In this document: one piece after another, positions 35,729-45,382 of the stretch | Layout: the number at the start of each line of letters is the position of its first letter | Numbering within the stretch: position 1 is the stretch's first letter | Assembly (NCBI RefSeq): GCF_024158025.1 | Contig: NZ_JAMZEL010000002.1 | Span: forward strand, 248,001 to 312,000 | Direction of reading: 5' to 3' | DNA length: 64,000 nt | Source of the DNA: Runella salmonicolor | GTDB lineage: Bacteria > Bacteroidota > Bacteroidia > Cytophagales > Spirosomataceae | Made by a program: the position numbers and the translations under genes | The notes under the pieces: model-generated | Databases searched by the model: none | What the model was told of the DNA's origin: nothing | What the model saw: the letters and a program-made list of their open reading frames with translations, nothing else

Positions 35729-36646
35729 ATGTACATAAAACCAAATGTTATTGTGAGTAGAGTAGATAGATTTTGGGAAAATGCCGCCCAATCTCCCCTT
35801 CAAATCGTTCAACTGCCTTTATTCACCGAGCATGGGGTTAGGGTCTACATGAAAAGGGATGATTTGCTACACCCATTCGTATCGGGGAATAAGTGGCGTA
35901 AACTAAAATACAACCTTCGGGAAGCCGAAAGACTGGGCTTTAAGCGGCTTGTAACTTTTGGCGGGGCTTATTCCAATCATATTGCGGCGGTTGCGGCGGC
36001 GGGGCAGGCCATGGGCTTCGAAACGCTAGGAATTATCAGGGGGGATGAACTTCATGCCGACTCAAACCAAACCTTGCAATTTGCTTCTCATTGCGGAATG
36101 CACCTGCAATTTGTCAGCCGGACCGCGTACCGTGACAAAGAATTGTTGATTAGTCAATTTGGCGACAATTCATACCTTCTTCCCGAAGGCGGCTCCAATC
36201 AATTGGCAATAAAAGGTGTAGGTGAAGCAGTAGAAGAGATTCAGTCCCAACTTGCCGCTCCCGTTGACTATTTTTGTACGGCTTTTGGTACAGGCGGTAC
36301 TTCGGCTGGATTGCTATCGGCCGCCGTATCGGCTAAAGTACTGGTTTTTTCAAGTTTGAACATTAAAAAGCGCGAAGTAGAAGCGCACCTAGCGGCATTT
36401 GTTCCGCTGCATGACAAAACGTGGGATATTTTTACGGACTATCATTTTGGGGGGTACGGGAAAGAAACCGAAGAACTTAACCAGTTCATCGACGACTTTG
36501 AGCAGAAAACCACCATACCCTTAGAACAGGTTTATACAGGAAAGATGATGTTCGGGGTCGTGGACTTGGTGCGCAAAGGTTTTTTTAACCAGGGAGATGT
36601 CGTTGTAGTTTTACATTCGGGAGGGCTACAAGGTAAAAGAAAATAG
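35729..36646 (+). CDS. PLP-dependent D-cysteine desulfhydrase / ACC-deaminase-like enzyme
   Basis: 305 residues of fold-type II PLP enzyme. The PLP lysine is Lys55 in SGNKWRKLKYNL. TFGGAYSNHIAA is the substrate-binding loop, and AFGTGGTSAG binds the phosphate. This is the D-cysteine desulfhydrase / 1-aminocyclopropane-1-carboxylate deaminase group; the true substrate cannot be distinguished, and family members often act on D-cysteine. The ATG at 35729 is the first plausible start, but one or two codons' doubt remains. It diverges from the LolA-like gene and ends in a terminator that overlaps the stop codon. Confidence 0.85.
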   Translation: MYIKPNVIVSRVDRFWENAAQSPLQIVQLPLFTEHGVRVYMKRDDLLHPFVSGNKWRKLKYNLREAERLGFKRLVTFGGAYSNHIAAVAAAGQAMGFETLGIIRGDELHADSNQTLQFASHCGMHLQFVSRTAYRDKELLISQFGDNSYLLPEGGSNQLAIKGVGEAVEEIQSQLAAPVDYFCTAFGTGGTSAGLLSAAVSAKVLVFSSLNIKKREVEAHLAAFVPLHDKTWDIFTDYHFGGYGKETEELNQFIDDFEQKTTIPLEQVYTGKMMFGVVDLVRKGFFNQGDVVVVLHSGGLQGKRK

Positions 36647-36667
36647 CTCCGAAGATCGGAGCTATTT
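36641..36667 (+). terminator. Terminator overlapping the stop codon of the PLP enzyme gene
   Basis: A 12-bp perfect stem (AAATAGCTCCGA with its complement) around a 3-base loop. The left arm contains the TAG stop at 36644-36646. Confidence 0.75.
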
Positions 36668-36701
36668 GTCTACCTATTAACAGCCATGAAAACAAATATT
36701 T

Positions 36702-37241
36702 TTATGCCACGGTGGGCTTGAAAGCAATTTTATTGATTTGATAAAATGAACCAAAGAGCAAGGAAGTATAAAACAAGTCTCCCATAATTGTGTTCAGAAA
36801 TAAGTTACCAAATAAGGTTTGTTGGTAAAAGGCCAACCCCGCAGTATAGCAGGCGATTAATCCCAGTCCTGTTTGCGGATACATGTTACCTCCAAACCAC
36901 ACAAAAAAGTTTGTTATTAAAAAGAACGAGATGGAAGCCACCAAACTTGAAACAAACAGGCGGCTTACTGTCACTTTTTTCAAGTAAACTAAACCAAAAA
37001 CGCTAATAAGTGCAAAAGAAAGGTAGGTTGGGAGAGATGGGTTACCAAGGAGGGCGTCGCTTAAAAGCATAGCCGCTGCCGGAATCATGAATGCAAATAA
37101 TTTGCGATTAAATTGTGCAGCACCAAATAGGGCAATCGCTCCAATAGGAGTGAAATTGAACGGATGGGGTACTATCCGAGAAAGTGCAGCTACTACGATA
37201 AGTATAACTACTGTACTAAATCTCGACACACTTAAATTCAT
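36702..37241 (-). CDS. DUF6580-like multi-pass membrane protein
   Basis: About 179 residues with six or so membrane segments. Features: TVVILIVVAALSRIVPHPFN, the FTPIGAIALFGAAQF loop, PAAAMLLSDALLGN and FLITNFFVWFGGNMYPQTG. The pattern is that of the DUF6580 putative transport family, which looks like the S-component of ECF vitamin/metal importers. No energy-coupling genes are adjacent, so the substrate is open. The start is placed at the ATG at 37241 (MNLSVSRFST); an ATG 8 codons upstream is possible. Its 5' flank (37242-37495) is AT-rich and holds no gene. Confidence 0.72.
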   Translation of the reverse strand: MNLSVSRFSTVVILIVVAALSRIVPHPFNFTPIGAIALFGAAQFNRKLFAFMIPAAAMLLSDALLGNPSLPTYLSFALISVFGLVYLKKVTVSRLFVSSLVASISFFLITNFFVWFGGNMYPQTGLGLIACYTAGLAFYQQTLFGNLFLNTIMGDLFYTSLLFGSFYQINKIAFKPTVA

Positions 37242-37495
37242 GACTGTAGTAAAACGTTCTCTCAATATTACGTATTGTTAAATTTTCTTTTGTCCCTTTT
37301 ATATCGAACTTGGGTGTAAAGATAAAATGATATTTTTTAAAAATGCAAGAAGTGACAAAAAAAAACGATAAAAATTCGTAAAAATTAAACCAATGTCTTT
37401 TGATTGTCTCAAAATGAGACTTTAAAGGTTTTTTAAGTCAAAACGGGTTGGGCGTTTTTAATACAAATATGTTTTTGGCCTTTTAAGTATCAGCT

Positions 37496-38308
37496 TTAAA
37501 TTAATTCTTTGATGATGAAGGTCATGTGGGGTTCTGCTTTGTAAGCGGCGGCCAGTATCTTCTGAATTTCGGCTTTTTCAAGTTGTTCAGGAATGCACAT
37601 ATCCGTAATGACTGAAATACCAATCACTGGCAAATCCATGTGGCGGGCCACAATCACTTCTGGTACGGTGCTCATCCCTACGGCATCAGCTCCCAGCAAT
37701 CGCAGCATCCGGTACTCGGCTTTGGTTTCTAGTTGTGGACCTGTTACACTTACATACACGCCTGCGTGGGCCCGGATTCCGTTGGCTTGGGCAATTTGGA
37801 GTGCTTTCTCAACCAAGGTCGTTTCGTAAGGTTCGCTCATGTCGGGAAAGCGGTCACCGAGGGTAGAAAGGTTGGGGCCAATGAGCGGATTTTCAGGCAA
37901 GAAGAGGCTGATATGGTCGTTGATGATCATCAAGTCGCTCACCTGATAGTTTTCATTGAGTCCACCCGCGGCATTTGAAACGATTAATTGCTGGATTCCT
38001 AACAATTTCATAACCCTGATGGGAAACGTCACTTGCTGCATTGAATAGCCTTCGTAATAGTGAAAGCGCCCCTGCATACAAATTACTTTCTTACCGACCA
38101 GCGTTCCAAAGAGTAAGCGCCCTTTGTGCGATTCGACGGTTGAGACGGGAAAATGGGGAATGTTTTCGTAGTCAATACTGTACGCAATGTCAATGTCTTG
38201 TACCAAAGCCCCCAAACCAGTACCCAAGATGATTCCGGTGGTTGGCGTAAAGTGTTGCGTATGTTGTTGAAGAAATTCGGTCGCTTCCTGTATTTGTTGT
38301 AATGTCAT
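37496..38308 (-). CDS. punA: Purine nucleoside phosphorylase (inosine/guanosine type)
   Basis: 270 residues from MTLQQIQEA (ATG at 38308), the normal length for a trimeric PNP. Motifs: GIILGTGLG (phosphate loop), MQGRFHYYEGY, IVSNAAGGLNENY, VSVTGPQLETKAEYRMLRLLGADAVGMSTVPEV and SVITDMC. It splits inosine and guanosine into base and ribose-1-phosphate in purine salvage. An upstream in-frame ATG would extend it by 39 residues through the terminator of the previous gene and is rejected. Confidence 0.95.
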   Translation of the reverse strand: MTLQQIQEATEFLQQHTQHFTPTTGIILGTGLGALVQDIDIAYSIDYENIPHFPVSTVESHKGRLLFGTLVGKKVICMQGRFHYYEGYSMQQVTFPIRVMKLLGIQQLIVSNAAGGLNENYQVSDLMIINDHISLFLPENPLIGPNLSTLGDRFPDMSEPYETTLVEKALQIAQANGIRAHAGVYVSVTGPQLETKAEYRMLRLLGADAVGMSTVPEVIVARHMDLPVIGISVITDMCIPEQLEKAEIQKILAAAYKAEPHMTFIIKELI

Positions 38309-38335
38309 GGAAAAAGGGGATGAGAATGGGCAAAA

Positions 38336-38378
38336 ATAAGAAAGGGAAGCCGCTTCATCAAGAAACGACTTCCCTTTT
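38336..38378 (-). terminator. Terminator of the beta-propeller gene
   Basis: AAAGGGAAG (38341-38349) pairs with CTTCCCTTT further on (about 38369-38377), and the minus strand continues into a T-rich run. It separates the propeller gene from the phosphorylase gene. Confidence 0.7.
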
Positions 38379-38397
38379 GGGGTTTTAATATCCTTGA

Positions 38398-39660
38398 TTA
38401 AGGAATGATTTTTACGGTATAGCAACCTTTAGGGGCGCTGATTTTGGCGAGTTGTTTGGTCAGGGCAGGGGTTCCACCTTTGGTGACTTTAAAAAACTCA
38501 ATTCCACCATTACGATTGCCATAGTCAAAATATTCGTATAACGAAACGGCCAAATTGTCGCCTGTTTTATCAAAAATGACGCTTTCAGGGGCAATGCCCT
38601 CCAAGTCGTAATCGGCTACTTTTGCCATTTTTCCGTCTTTTGCCAAGGTTAACAACGAAAGGGTTGCTTTGCCAACGTTGCCTTCCCAAGGTTGAGCCGA
38701 AGCATTTTTGTTGGCTGTTACGATGGTGGTTCCATCGGGGCTGATGCTAAAGCTTTCAGCGCCGATTCCTACGGCCGTTGAACCGAGAACTTTATGCTCA
38801 GCGGTTTTTGGGTCTTCGGCGGTTGTATTGAATTGAATGGCTGTCAACTCGCTGGCAGCTGAGCCATCCTTCAAATCTGAAACAATAAATAAGGTACCAT
38901 CGGGCGTAAATGCGCCAGGGCCAGGTTTTCCCGTAATTTTTGCGGGGGTACCGAAGGGCTCAAACGTAGCAATTTTGTTTTGCGCGTTACGCTTGGCTTT
39001 GAAAAGCCAGATTTCTTTGGTCTCTTCTACCGTAATGGCCACAAATTCGCCGTCGGGGTGCCACGTAACGTCCGTTGCCCGAGCATTTTGGAGGTTCAAC
39101 GCGATGGGCACGTTCCGGGTAGGAAGGCCGCCCGCCCCGATTTCGAATAAACGTAATTCTTTGCCGGTTTCTTCCGAAGTAATCAGCAGGTTGCTACCCA
39201 ACATATCAACGGCCGTTGGATTTTTACCCACGGGTACTTTACGGGCCGAAGGTTTGGCCAAGTTTGAGATGTCCACGATGTACATGTTAATGCCAGAGGG
39301 CAACTCAGCAATACTTTTGACGGTTTTTAAACTATCAGTTGTTTGGGCGCGGGACTCAATTACGTAGGCGTACCGACCATCTGAGGTAATGGTGGCGTTG
39401 CGGGTCCAGCCAAAAGCGGAGTTAGGAACGGGCGATGAGCCTACTTCCTGACCTAGTTTAAGCGGGAGGGGATAAACCGTCAATGCATCTTTTACGCCAA
39501 CTTGTTTTAATAGTTTGCCGTCTACACTTGCCGAGGCGGCCATGTCACCGTCAGACAGCGCAAGGATACCGCGGGCATTAAACTCAATGGTGGGTTTTTG
39601 GGCCAAGGCAGTGGTCACACTCAACAACGCCATACCCAATGTTGCACTCAAGTTTTTCAT
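38398..39660 (-). CDS. Secreted beta-propeller protein
   Basis: 420 residues with a signal peptide (1-20, ending ALA). The mature protein consists of repeats of the YVTN/lactonase-like type: TSDGRYAYVIESR, VGKNPTAVDMLGSNLLITS, DVTWHPDGEFVAITVEETKEIWLF, AFTPDGTLFIVSDL, SISPDGTTIVTANKN, VIFDKTGDNLAVSLYE. These blades form a 7-bladed propeller by analogy. No catalytic lactonase residues could be assigned, so a function is not claimed; relatives are often periplasmic or surface-exposed. Transcribed alone, ended by a terminator. Confidence 0.82.
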   Translation of the reverse strand: MKNLSATLGMALLSVTTALAQKPTIEFNARGILALSDGDMAASASVDGKLLKQVGVKDALTVYPLPLKLGQEVGSSPVPNSAFGWTRNATITSDGRYAYVIESRAQTTDSLKTVKSIAELPSGINMYIVDISNLAKPSARKVPVGKNPTAVDMLGSNLLITSEETGKELRLFEIGAGGLPTRNVPIALNLQNARATDVTWHPDGEFVAITVEETKEIWLFKAKRNAQNKIATFEPFGTPAKITGKPGPGAFTPDGTLFIVSDLKDGSAASELTAIQFNTTAEDPKTAEHKVLGSTAVGIGAESFSISPDGTTIVTANKNASAQPWEGNVGKATLSLLTLAKDGKMAKVADYDLEGIAPESVIFDKTGDNLAVSLYEYFDYGNRNGGIEFFKVTKGGTPALTKQLAKISAPKGCYTVKIIP

Positions 39661-39725
39661 GGAATTTTACAGTGGTTTCAGGTTATACAACGATTTGATT
39701 CAATAGTTAATTTTGCATAAATACA

Positions 39726-39762
39726 AAAAAACCTTCAAAACTACTCGCTTTGAAGGTTTTTA
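39726..39762 (-). terminator. Terminator of rpsT
   Basis: A 13-bp perfect stem with A-run and T-run flanks (39727-39739 with 39749-39761), 16 bases after the rpsT stop on the minus strand. Confidence 0.85.
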
Positions 39763-39777
39763 TAAAACAAAAAAGAA

Positions 39778-40041
39778 CTAAGCAGTGGCTGCAAGACCGT
39801 TTACGTATCTTGCTAACTTCGATTTGAGGTTACCTGCTTTGTTTTTATGGATGATGTTTTTCTTCGCTAATTTATCCAACATAGATGACACCGTTTTATA
39901 AAGTTCTGATGCCACAACCTGGTCTTTGGTATCGCGCAGTTTGCGAACCATGGTACGGGTTGTTTTGTGTTGGTAACGGTTTCTAAGGCGTTTTGTTTCG
40001 TTGGCCCGAATTCTCTTTAATGCTGACTTATGATTTGCCAT
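39778..40041 (-). CDS. rpsT: 30S ribosomal protein S20
   Basis: 87 residues, basic and helical, matching S20 (MANHKSALKRIRANETKRLRN, then KTTRTMVRKLRD and NIIHKNKAGNLKSKLARYVN). It binds 16S rRNA in the small subunit. It has its own promoter, perfect by the phylum consensus, and its own terminator, so it is a monocistronic unit. Confidence 0.98.
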   Translation of the reverse strand: MANHKSALKRIRANETKRLRNRYQHKTTRTMVRKLRDTKDQVVASELYKTVSSMLDKLAKKNIIHKNKAGNLKSKLARYVNGLAATA

Positions 40042-40088
40042 TGGTTTATTGTAAAATATATATTGTCTTGATTTCTACAAAAGGAGCG

Positions 40089-40119
40089 CAAAAATACAGC
40101 CTCTCATCTAAAAAAACAA
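40089..40119 (-). promoter_or_regulatory. Promoter of rpsT
   Basis: On the minus strand TTG (40117-40119), 20-base spacer, TATTTTTG (40089-40096); leader about 40 bases. Confidence 0.75.
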
Positions 40120-40494
40120 GTTTTTATTGAAATTTGTGGCCTGAAATTCATTTCACGCATTTTATAAAGCAGAAGGGATTTCCTCCTCGCTAGAGTTGAC
40201 GCCCTTAGGAAGGTAGATTCATGTAACACTCATTGGTTGGTGGCGGATTTTTGGGGAGCATTAAATAGTGGGGAGTAGGGTCTTTTCTCGTTAATCAAGA
40301 CGGAGAAATTGCCCATACGCTACGTGGGCGAAAAACGACTCATTATCGACCCAAACTAGGGTTCGTTTTTGCCCCCAACGCTGGTAGATAAAACGGCTAT
40401 TGTATACGTTTTACGCGTGGTTTTTCGTTCTTTGGCAAAATTATCAGAATAACTTATTAGTATTGCGTAACTGAAGAAACCTAATTCCCTCATC
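40120..40494. other. Intergenic region before the TPR gene, with a possible gene remnant
   Basis: The plus-strand frame 40269-40391 is free of stops and reads LVNQDGEIAHTLRGRKTTHY then RPKLGFVFAPNAGR, which looks protein-like but lacks a start and is only 40 codons. It may be the tail of a lost gene. No full gene was seen, and no perfect promoter for the TPR gene. Confidence 0.3.
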
Positions 40495-43400
40495 ATGCTT
40501 TTAAGACGCAGCGTTCTTCCACTATCCATTTGTTTCCTTTTATTTATCCGGGTAAATGCCCAAAATACCCTCGGATACACCGAGGCCGACGTACATTATC
40601 GTAATGGCGTAGAGCTATTCGAAAAATCAAATTATTCGGCCGCCAAACAAGAGTTCAGGTATTATTTAGAGAAACGGCCCGCTTTGCTCAATACCAACGA
40701 CTACACGGCCGTAAACGCCGAATATTACACGACCTTGTGTGCACTGTATGCCGATGCCCCCGAAGCGGAGTTGGCCGTGGATCGTTTTGTGCGAAACCAC
40801 CCCGAGCATCCCAAAGCGGCGGTGATTTACAGTGACTTGGGAAAGTACTACTTTGACCGGGGTGATTATTCAAACGCGGTTACCTACCTGACAAAAGCAC
40901 TCGAACGCAGTGCCAATTACTACGCCGCCGCCGAAACCCGCTATAAGTTGGGCCTGTCGTATTATAGCTTAAAACAATACAATGCGGCCTTGCAGTACTT
41001 TGCCGAAGTACAACGCGACCCTACGAGCGATTATTTTGCCCCGTCTTCGTATTATGCGGGGGTAATTCAATACCAAAACGGGAAGTACATGGATGCGTAT
41101 CGTAGTTTCAAAAGTATCGAGACAAATCCGCAGTTTAAAGCTGATATTCCCAACTGGATTGTGGCTTCGCTGTACCAAGCGGAGCGTTATGACGAACTCA
41201 TTGCTTATTCGGAGCCGTTGTTGCGTCGTCAGCAAGGGGGAGGTGTGAAACTCAATGACGTGGCACTTTACACCGCTGAGGTGTATTATGGGAAAGGAAA
41301 TTATGCCGAGGCTGCCAAAAATTACGCCTTGTATTCGCAATTGAAAGGACGGGAAACCGCCGCCCCCGCGCCCGTTCAGTTTAGGTATGGTCATTCCCTT
41401 TTTCGCACGGGTAACTATACGGGTGCCATTGACCAATTGAAAAGTGTTTCGACCCGGAAAGATACGACGGGTCAGTTTGCGTCTTACGTCATCGGAATCA
41501 GTCATTTACAAAACAAAAATCCGCAGGCGGCGTTGACGGCGCTGGATAATTCTTCCAAATTGGCGTTTAATAAAAACATTCAGGAAGAATCGACCTTCAA
41601 CCACGCCAAAGTGCAGCTTGAACTGAATAACCATTCGGCCGCTTTTACTGAATTACAGGAATTTTTGAAAAAATACCCTAATAGTAGCTTTGAAGAAGAA
41701 GCCACTAAGCTGTCCATTTTGTCGCTGACCAAATCCAACAACAGTGCGGCGGCGGTGGCGTACATTGAGAAACTGAAGAAATTGGATGAGGCTACCAAAG
41801 CCGCATATCAGCGCCAAACCATGAATTTGGGCATTGCCGACTTTAACGCGGAGCGCTATGCTCAATCCATCGTTAACTTCGATAAATCCCTTAAATATCC
41901 CCTCGACCGTGACATTGAACAAGCCGCTAATTTTCAAAAAGGGGAAGCTTTTTCGGCCATGAATCGCTATGGCGAAGCCATTCCCATTTATCAGCAATTG
42001 GTTCGTGGCAGTTCAGGTTCTCCTTACGGCATTCGTAGTCTTTATTCGTTAGGATACGCTTATTACAACACCAAAGACTACAAATCTGCCCTGACTAATT
42101 TCCAGCAATACGTTGCCAAAGGAAAAACCGTCGGCGACCCCCAGACCCTCGAAGACGCCACGATTCGAATCGCAGATTCTTACCTGACGGATAAAAACTA
42201 CGCACAGGCCATGGCCATGTACGACAAAGCGCTCAGTGAAGGCCGTTTAGACCGCGATTATGCCTTGTATCAGAAAGGGTTGATTCTCACCTATCAGGAA
42301 AAAGACGTAGAAGCTAAGGCCCAATTCGATAAGGTGATTGCTCAATTCCCGACGTCGCGGTACGCCGATGATGCCCTTTTTCAATCGGCCAACATTGACA
42401 TGGAACGGGCAAACTACCAAGCCGCCATTCGGGCTTACAGCCGCCTGATCAAAGACAAACCCCGTAGCTACTTGATTCCGCCCTCCCTTTTGAAACGGGC
42501 GTTGGCTTACAATAACATTCAGGTGTACGAAGAAGCCGTGCGCGATTACAAACGTATTTTGAGTGAGTATTCAGACGCTCCCGCGGCCAAAGAAGCCTTG
42601 TTGGGGCTGCAGTCTACGCTCGAAAATGCGGGACGGACCGAGGAAATGTCGGATGTGCTTTCTGACTACAAACGTAAAAATCCGCAAAGTACCGAAACTG
42701 AAAAATTGGAATTTGAAACGGCTAAAGGATTGTACGCCGATGGAAAGTATCCCCAAGCCCTCAAAGCCCTGCAAAGTTTTATCCGGGATTATCCCAACAG
42801 CGGTTCGGCCACGGAAGCACGGTATTTGGCGGGAGAAAGCTTTTACCGTTCCAACGATTTCCCTAATGCCATCAAACTGTTTAACATCGTAATTGGGGAG
42901 GCAGACGAGCGGTTTACCCCCAAAGCAGCGTTACGGGCGGGAGATATTGAAAACCAACAGGGGAATTATCCCAATGCCGTGCGTAATTATTACGTCGTGT
43001 TTGCGCAGTCAGATAGTAAAACTGACCGCGTAACGGGATTGATGCGGTTGATGGATACTTACTTTGTGATGAAAAAATACGATTCGACCCTGTATTTTGC
43101 CCGTGAGGTGATTAACGCGGGAGACGTTATTCCGGGTTCAACCAAAAAAGCCCAAATGCAAACCGCGAAAGTGTACATCGAAAAAGAAGATTATAAAACT
43201 GCCGATGCCGAATTGAAGAAAATTCTGGCGGTTTCCAAGGATGAATTTGGGGCAGAAGCGAAGTATTGGGCCTCCGACGCCTTATATCGCCAGCAAAAAT
43301 ACAAAGAAGCACAGGCGTCGGTGATGGAATTGAATAAGCAATTTGCCGACTATGAAAAGTGGCGGGTAAGGGCCTTTATCTTATTGGCCGATGTATATGT

Positions 43401-43512
43401 GGGATTGAAAGACCCCGATCAGGCCAAAGCCACGCTCCAATCAGTGATTGAAAACACCGATGATGCGCAGGCCCTCGAAATGGCCAAGGCAAAATTGGCC
43501 GCATTACAATAA
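40495..43512 (+). CDS. Large secreted TPR protein
   Basis: 1005 residues with a signal peptide (1-22, ending NAQ). Nearly the whole mature chain is made of TPR-like pairs about 34-37 residues apart, many with the YYxxxEAxxxYxxL pattern (for example ANYYAAAETRYKLGLSYYSL, ERANYQAAIRAYSRLIKDKP, GKYPQALKALQSFIRDYPNS). Such superhelices are scaffolds. It lies 50 bases upstream of an outer-membrane barrel gene on the same strand and is probably cotranscribed with it, suggesting a periplasmic adaptor for that barrel. Partner and cargo are unknown. Confidence 0.85.
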   Translation: MLLRRSVLPLSICFLLFIRVNAQNTLGYTEADVHYRNGVELFEKSNYSAAKQEFRYYLEKRPALLNTNDYTAVNAEYYTTLCALYADAPEAELAVDRFVRNHPEHPKAAVIYSDLGKYYFDRGDYSNAVTYLTKALERSANYYAAAETRYKLGLSYYSLKQYNAALQYFAEVQRDPTSDYFAPSSYYAGVIQYQNGKYMDAYRSFKSIETNPQFKADIPNWIVASLYQAERYDELIAYSEPLLRRQQGGGVKLNDVALYTAEVYYGKGNYAEAAKNYALYSQLKGRETAAPAPVQFRYGHSLFRTGNYTGAIDQLKSVSTRKDTTGQFASYVIGISHLQNKNPQAALTALDNSSKLAFNKNIQEESTFNHAKVQLELNNHSAAFTELQEFLKKYPNSSFEEEATKLSILSLTKSNNSAAAVAYIEKLKKLDEATKAAYQRQTMNLGIADFNAERYAQSIVNFDKSLKYPLDRDIEQAANFQKGEAFSAMNRYGEAIPIYQQLVRGSSGSPYGIRSLYSLGYAYYNTKDYKSALTNFQQYVAKGKTVGDPQTLEDATIRIADSYLTDKNYAQAMAMYDKALSEGRLDRDYALYQKGLILTYQEKDVEAKAQFDKVIAQFPTSRYADDALFQSANIDMERANYQAAIRAYSRLIKDKPRSYLIPPSLLKRALAYNNIQVYEEAVRDYKRILSEYSDAPAAKEALLGLQSTLENAGRTEEMSDVLSDYKRKNPQSTETEKLEFETAKGLYADGKYPQALKALQSFIRDYPNSGSATEARYLAGESFYRSNDFPNAIKLFNIVIGEADERFTPKAALRAGDIENQQGNYPNAVRNYYVVFAQSDSKTDRVTGLMRLMDTYFVMKKYDSTLYFAREVINAGDVIPGSTKKAQMQTAKVYIEKEDYKTADAELKKILAVSKDEFGAEAKYWASDALYRQQKYKEAQASVMELNKQFADYEKWRVRAFILLADVYVGLKDPDQAKATLQSVIENTDDAQALEMAKAKLAALQ

Positions 43513-43562
43513 CCCACACCGCACATACAGGAAACGGATCACCCAATCGAAACGGACAAACG

Positions 43563-45227
43563 ATGAAAAAAATACTCGTATCGCTCTTAGTCAGCCAGTC
43601 ACTATATACCTTTCTTTCCCAAGATGTTTTGGCCCAAAAACCAACGGGAGAGATTGATAGTCAGACGTTTGAAATTGAAAAAAAGAAAAAAATTGAATTG
43701 CCACCAGCCAACCGCCTGTACAATAAATTACAGCCGTTTACCAACGAGGACGACGACCGAAAGTTAAATTATGAATTTCGAGCGCCCAAACTTACCCTTG
43801 GTGCGCCAAAGATGACCCCCAATGTGTTGCCCGTCAACGGAAATGAGAAACCCGAAGAAGACGGTAACCTGCAAAATTACGTAAAACTCGGCGGGGGTAA
43901 TTACGGTAAGGTGTACGGCGAAGGATTCATGGGAGGCCAAACCGAAGACCTTGGGTATGATGTTCATTTTAAACATCTTTCCAATCAAACGGGGCCCGTA
44001 GACGGGAAAAATTCGGCCAATAGTGAGAACCGCCTGAAAATCAACGGCCAGTATTTGGGCAGTACATTTAAGTTGGGGGGGACGCTTTTTTATGACCGCG
44101 ACAATTATTATTTCTACGCCAACCGCAACCAACCTAACGCCGAAGTTCAAAAGGCAAACATTCGCCAAACGCTCAACACCTTTGGTATTCAGGTAGGATT
44201 TGAAAATATTGACAACAACAAATTCATTGACTACGCGCTCAAAACCTCTTTGTATCGTTTGAGCGACCGCTACAATGCGGGCGAAACCGACTGGGGAACC
44301 AATTTCTCGGGCTCGATTCCGATTACTGAAAACATATTTGCGCTGCTAAACGCCGATGCCTTTGTTTCGCAGCGCGTCGATGCCGAAACTTTTAAACGCA
44401 ACTTGTTCAGCATCAAGCCCGCGTTCAAATTTGCCTATAATGCGTTCACGGTAACGGCGGCATTCAAAGCTGTCAACGAAACCGACGACCGCCTTAAAAT
44501 TAACCGTACCGTTGGATTCCCGCAGTTGGAAGTGGATGCTGTTCCTTTTAACGGAGTACATATTTTTGCGGGTTACGGGGGAGATATGAGTCGTAACACG
44601 CTCCGCTCATTATTGGGCGAAAACCGTTGGTTAGCCCCCAATGTGACCATTGCCAATACCGAACGAAGCCGAGACATCTACGGTGGGTTAAAAGGAGAAG
44701 TAGGACCCTCGTTCCAGTTTGAAGGAAAAGTCTCTTACGCATTGTTTAAGAATTTTTACGGATTCAACAACGATTGGCTAGATTCGACCAAGTTTGCCGT
44801 CGTGTATGATGCCGATTATATCAACGTGCTGACGGTTTCGGCCCAGGTAGGCTATCAATACCAAAACATTGTTCGTTCTACCTTGCGCGGCGATTTTTAT
44901 GATTACGGGGTCAAACGCCTCGAACAGCCTTGGGGGCGTCCAACGACCACGGTCACGTGGAATAACCACTTTGTTTTCAGCAAAAAAATGTTCGCGACCA
45001 TTGATGCCTATTACATCGGCGGAATCAAAAATCGGAACTTCCTGACGGGAAAAACCGTAGCCTTGAAACCCATTGTAGATTTGAATTTGAAGGTGGATTA
45101 TCTGCTGACGCGCAACTTTTCTATCTTTGCTTCGGTCAACAATTTGCTGGGCAAAAGCTACGAGCGGTATTTGTATTATCCGCAACAGGGCCTTAATTTC
45201 TTAGCTGGATTATCGCTTCAGTTCTAA
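43563..45227 (+). CDS. Outer-membrane beta-barrel protein (TonB-receptor-like, no plug)
   Basis: 554 residues with a signal peptide (1-24). No plug or carboxypeptidase-like domain is visible; after a linker of about 80 residues the chain consists of amphipathic strands ending SLQF, with the last-strand region SIFASVNNLLGKSYERYLYY typical of TonB-dependent receptor barrels. It may be a plug-less porin or receptor half. It follows the TPR gene by 50 bases and a terminator with a TTCG loop ends the pair at 45304-45342, so the two form a unit. Confidence 0.8.
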   Translation: MKKILVSLLVSQSLYTFLSQDVLAQKPTGEIDSQTFEIEKKKKIELPPANRLYNKLQPFTNEDDDRKLNYEFRAPKLTLGAPKMTPNVLPVNGNEKPEEDGNLQNYVKLGGGNYGKVYGEGFMGGQTEDLGYDVHFKHLSNQTGPVDGKNSANSENRLKINGQYLGSTFKLGGTLFYDRDNYYFYANRNQPNAEVQKANIRQTLNTFGIQVGFENIDNNKFIDYALKTSLYRLSDRYNAGETDWGTNFSGSIPITENIFALLNADAFVSQRVDAETFKRNLFSIKPAFKFAYNAFTVTAAFKAVNETDDRLKINRTVGFPQLEVDAVPFNGVHIFAGYGGDMSRNTLRSLLGENRWLAPNVTIANTERSRDIYGGLKGEVGPSFQFEGKVSYALFKNFYGFNNDWLDSTKFAVVYDADYINVLTVSAQVGYQYQNIVRSTLRGDFYDYGVKRLEQPWGRPTTTVTWNNHFVFSKKMFATIDAYYIGGIKNRNFLTGKTVALKPIVDLNLKVDYLLTRNFSIFASVNNLLGKSYERYLYYPQQGLNFLAGLSLQF

Positions 45228-45303
45228 ATAAAAAAACTTTTGCAAAAGCAGATGCCTCAGAGTGTTCTATAAGAAGCAATTAGCCATCATTCTCTCTTAA
45301 TTT

Positions 45304-45342
45304 AAAAAGCAATCGTCTTCGGACTATTGCTTTTTTTTTTTT
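45304..45342 (+). terminator. Terminator after the barrel gene
   Basis: AAAAAGCAAT (45304-45313) pairs with ATTGCTTTTT; the tip is GTC-TTCG-GAC, a stable UUCG-type loop, with one mismatch below it; a run of twelve Ts follows. Confidence 0.92.
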
Positions 45343-45382
45343 GAATGTGTACCTTAGTACCCAATTCCCCATAAACGGTTTG

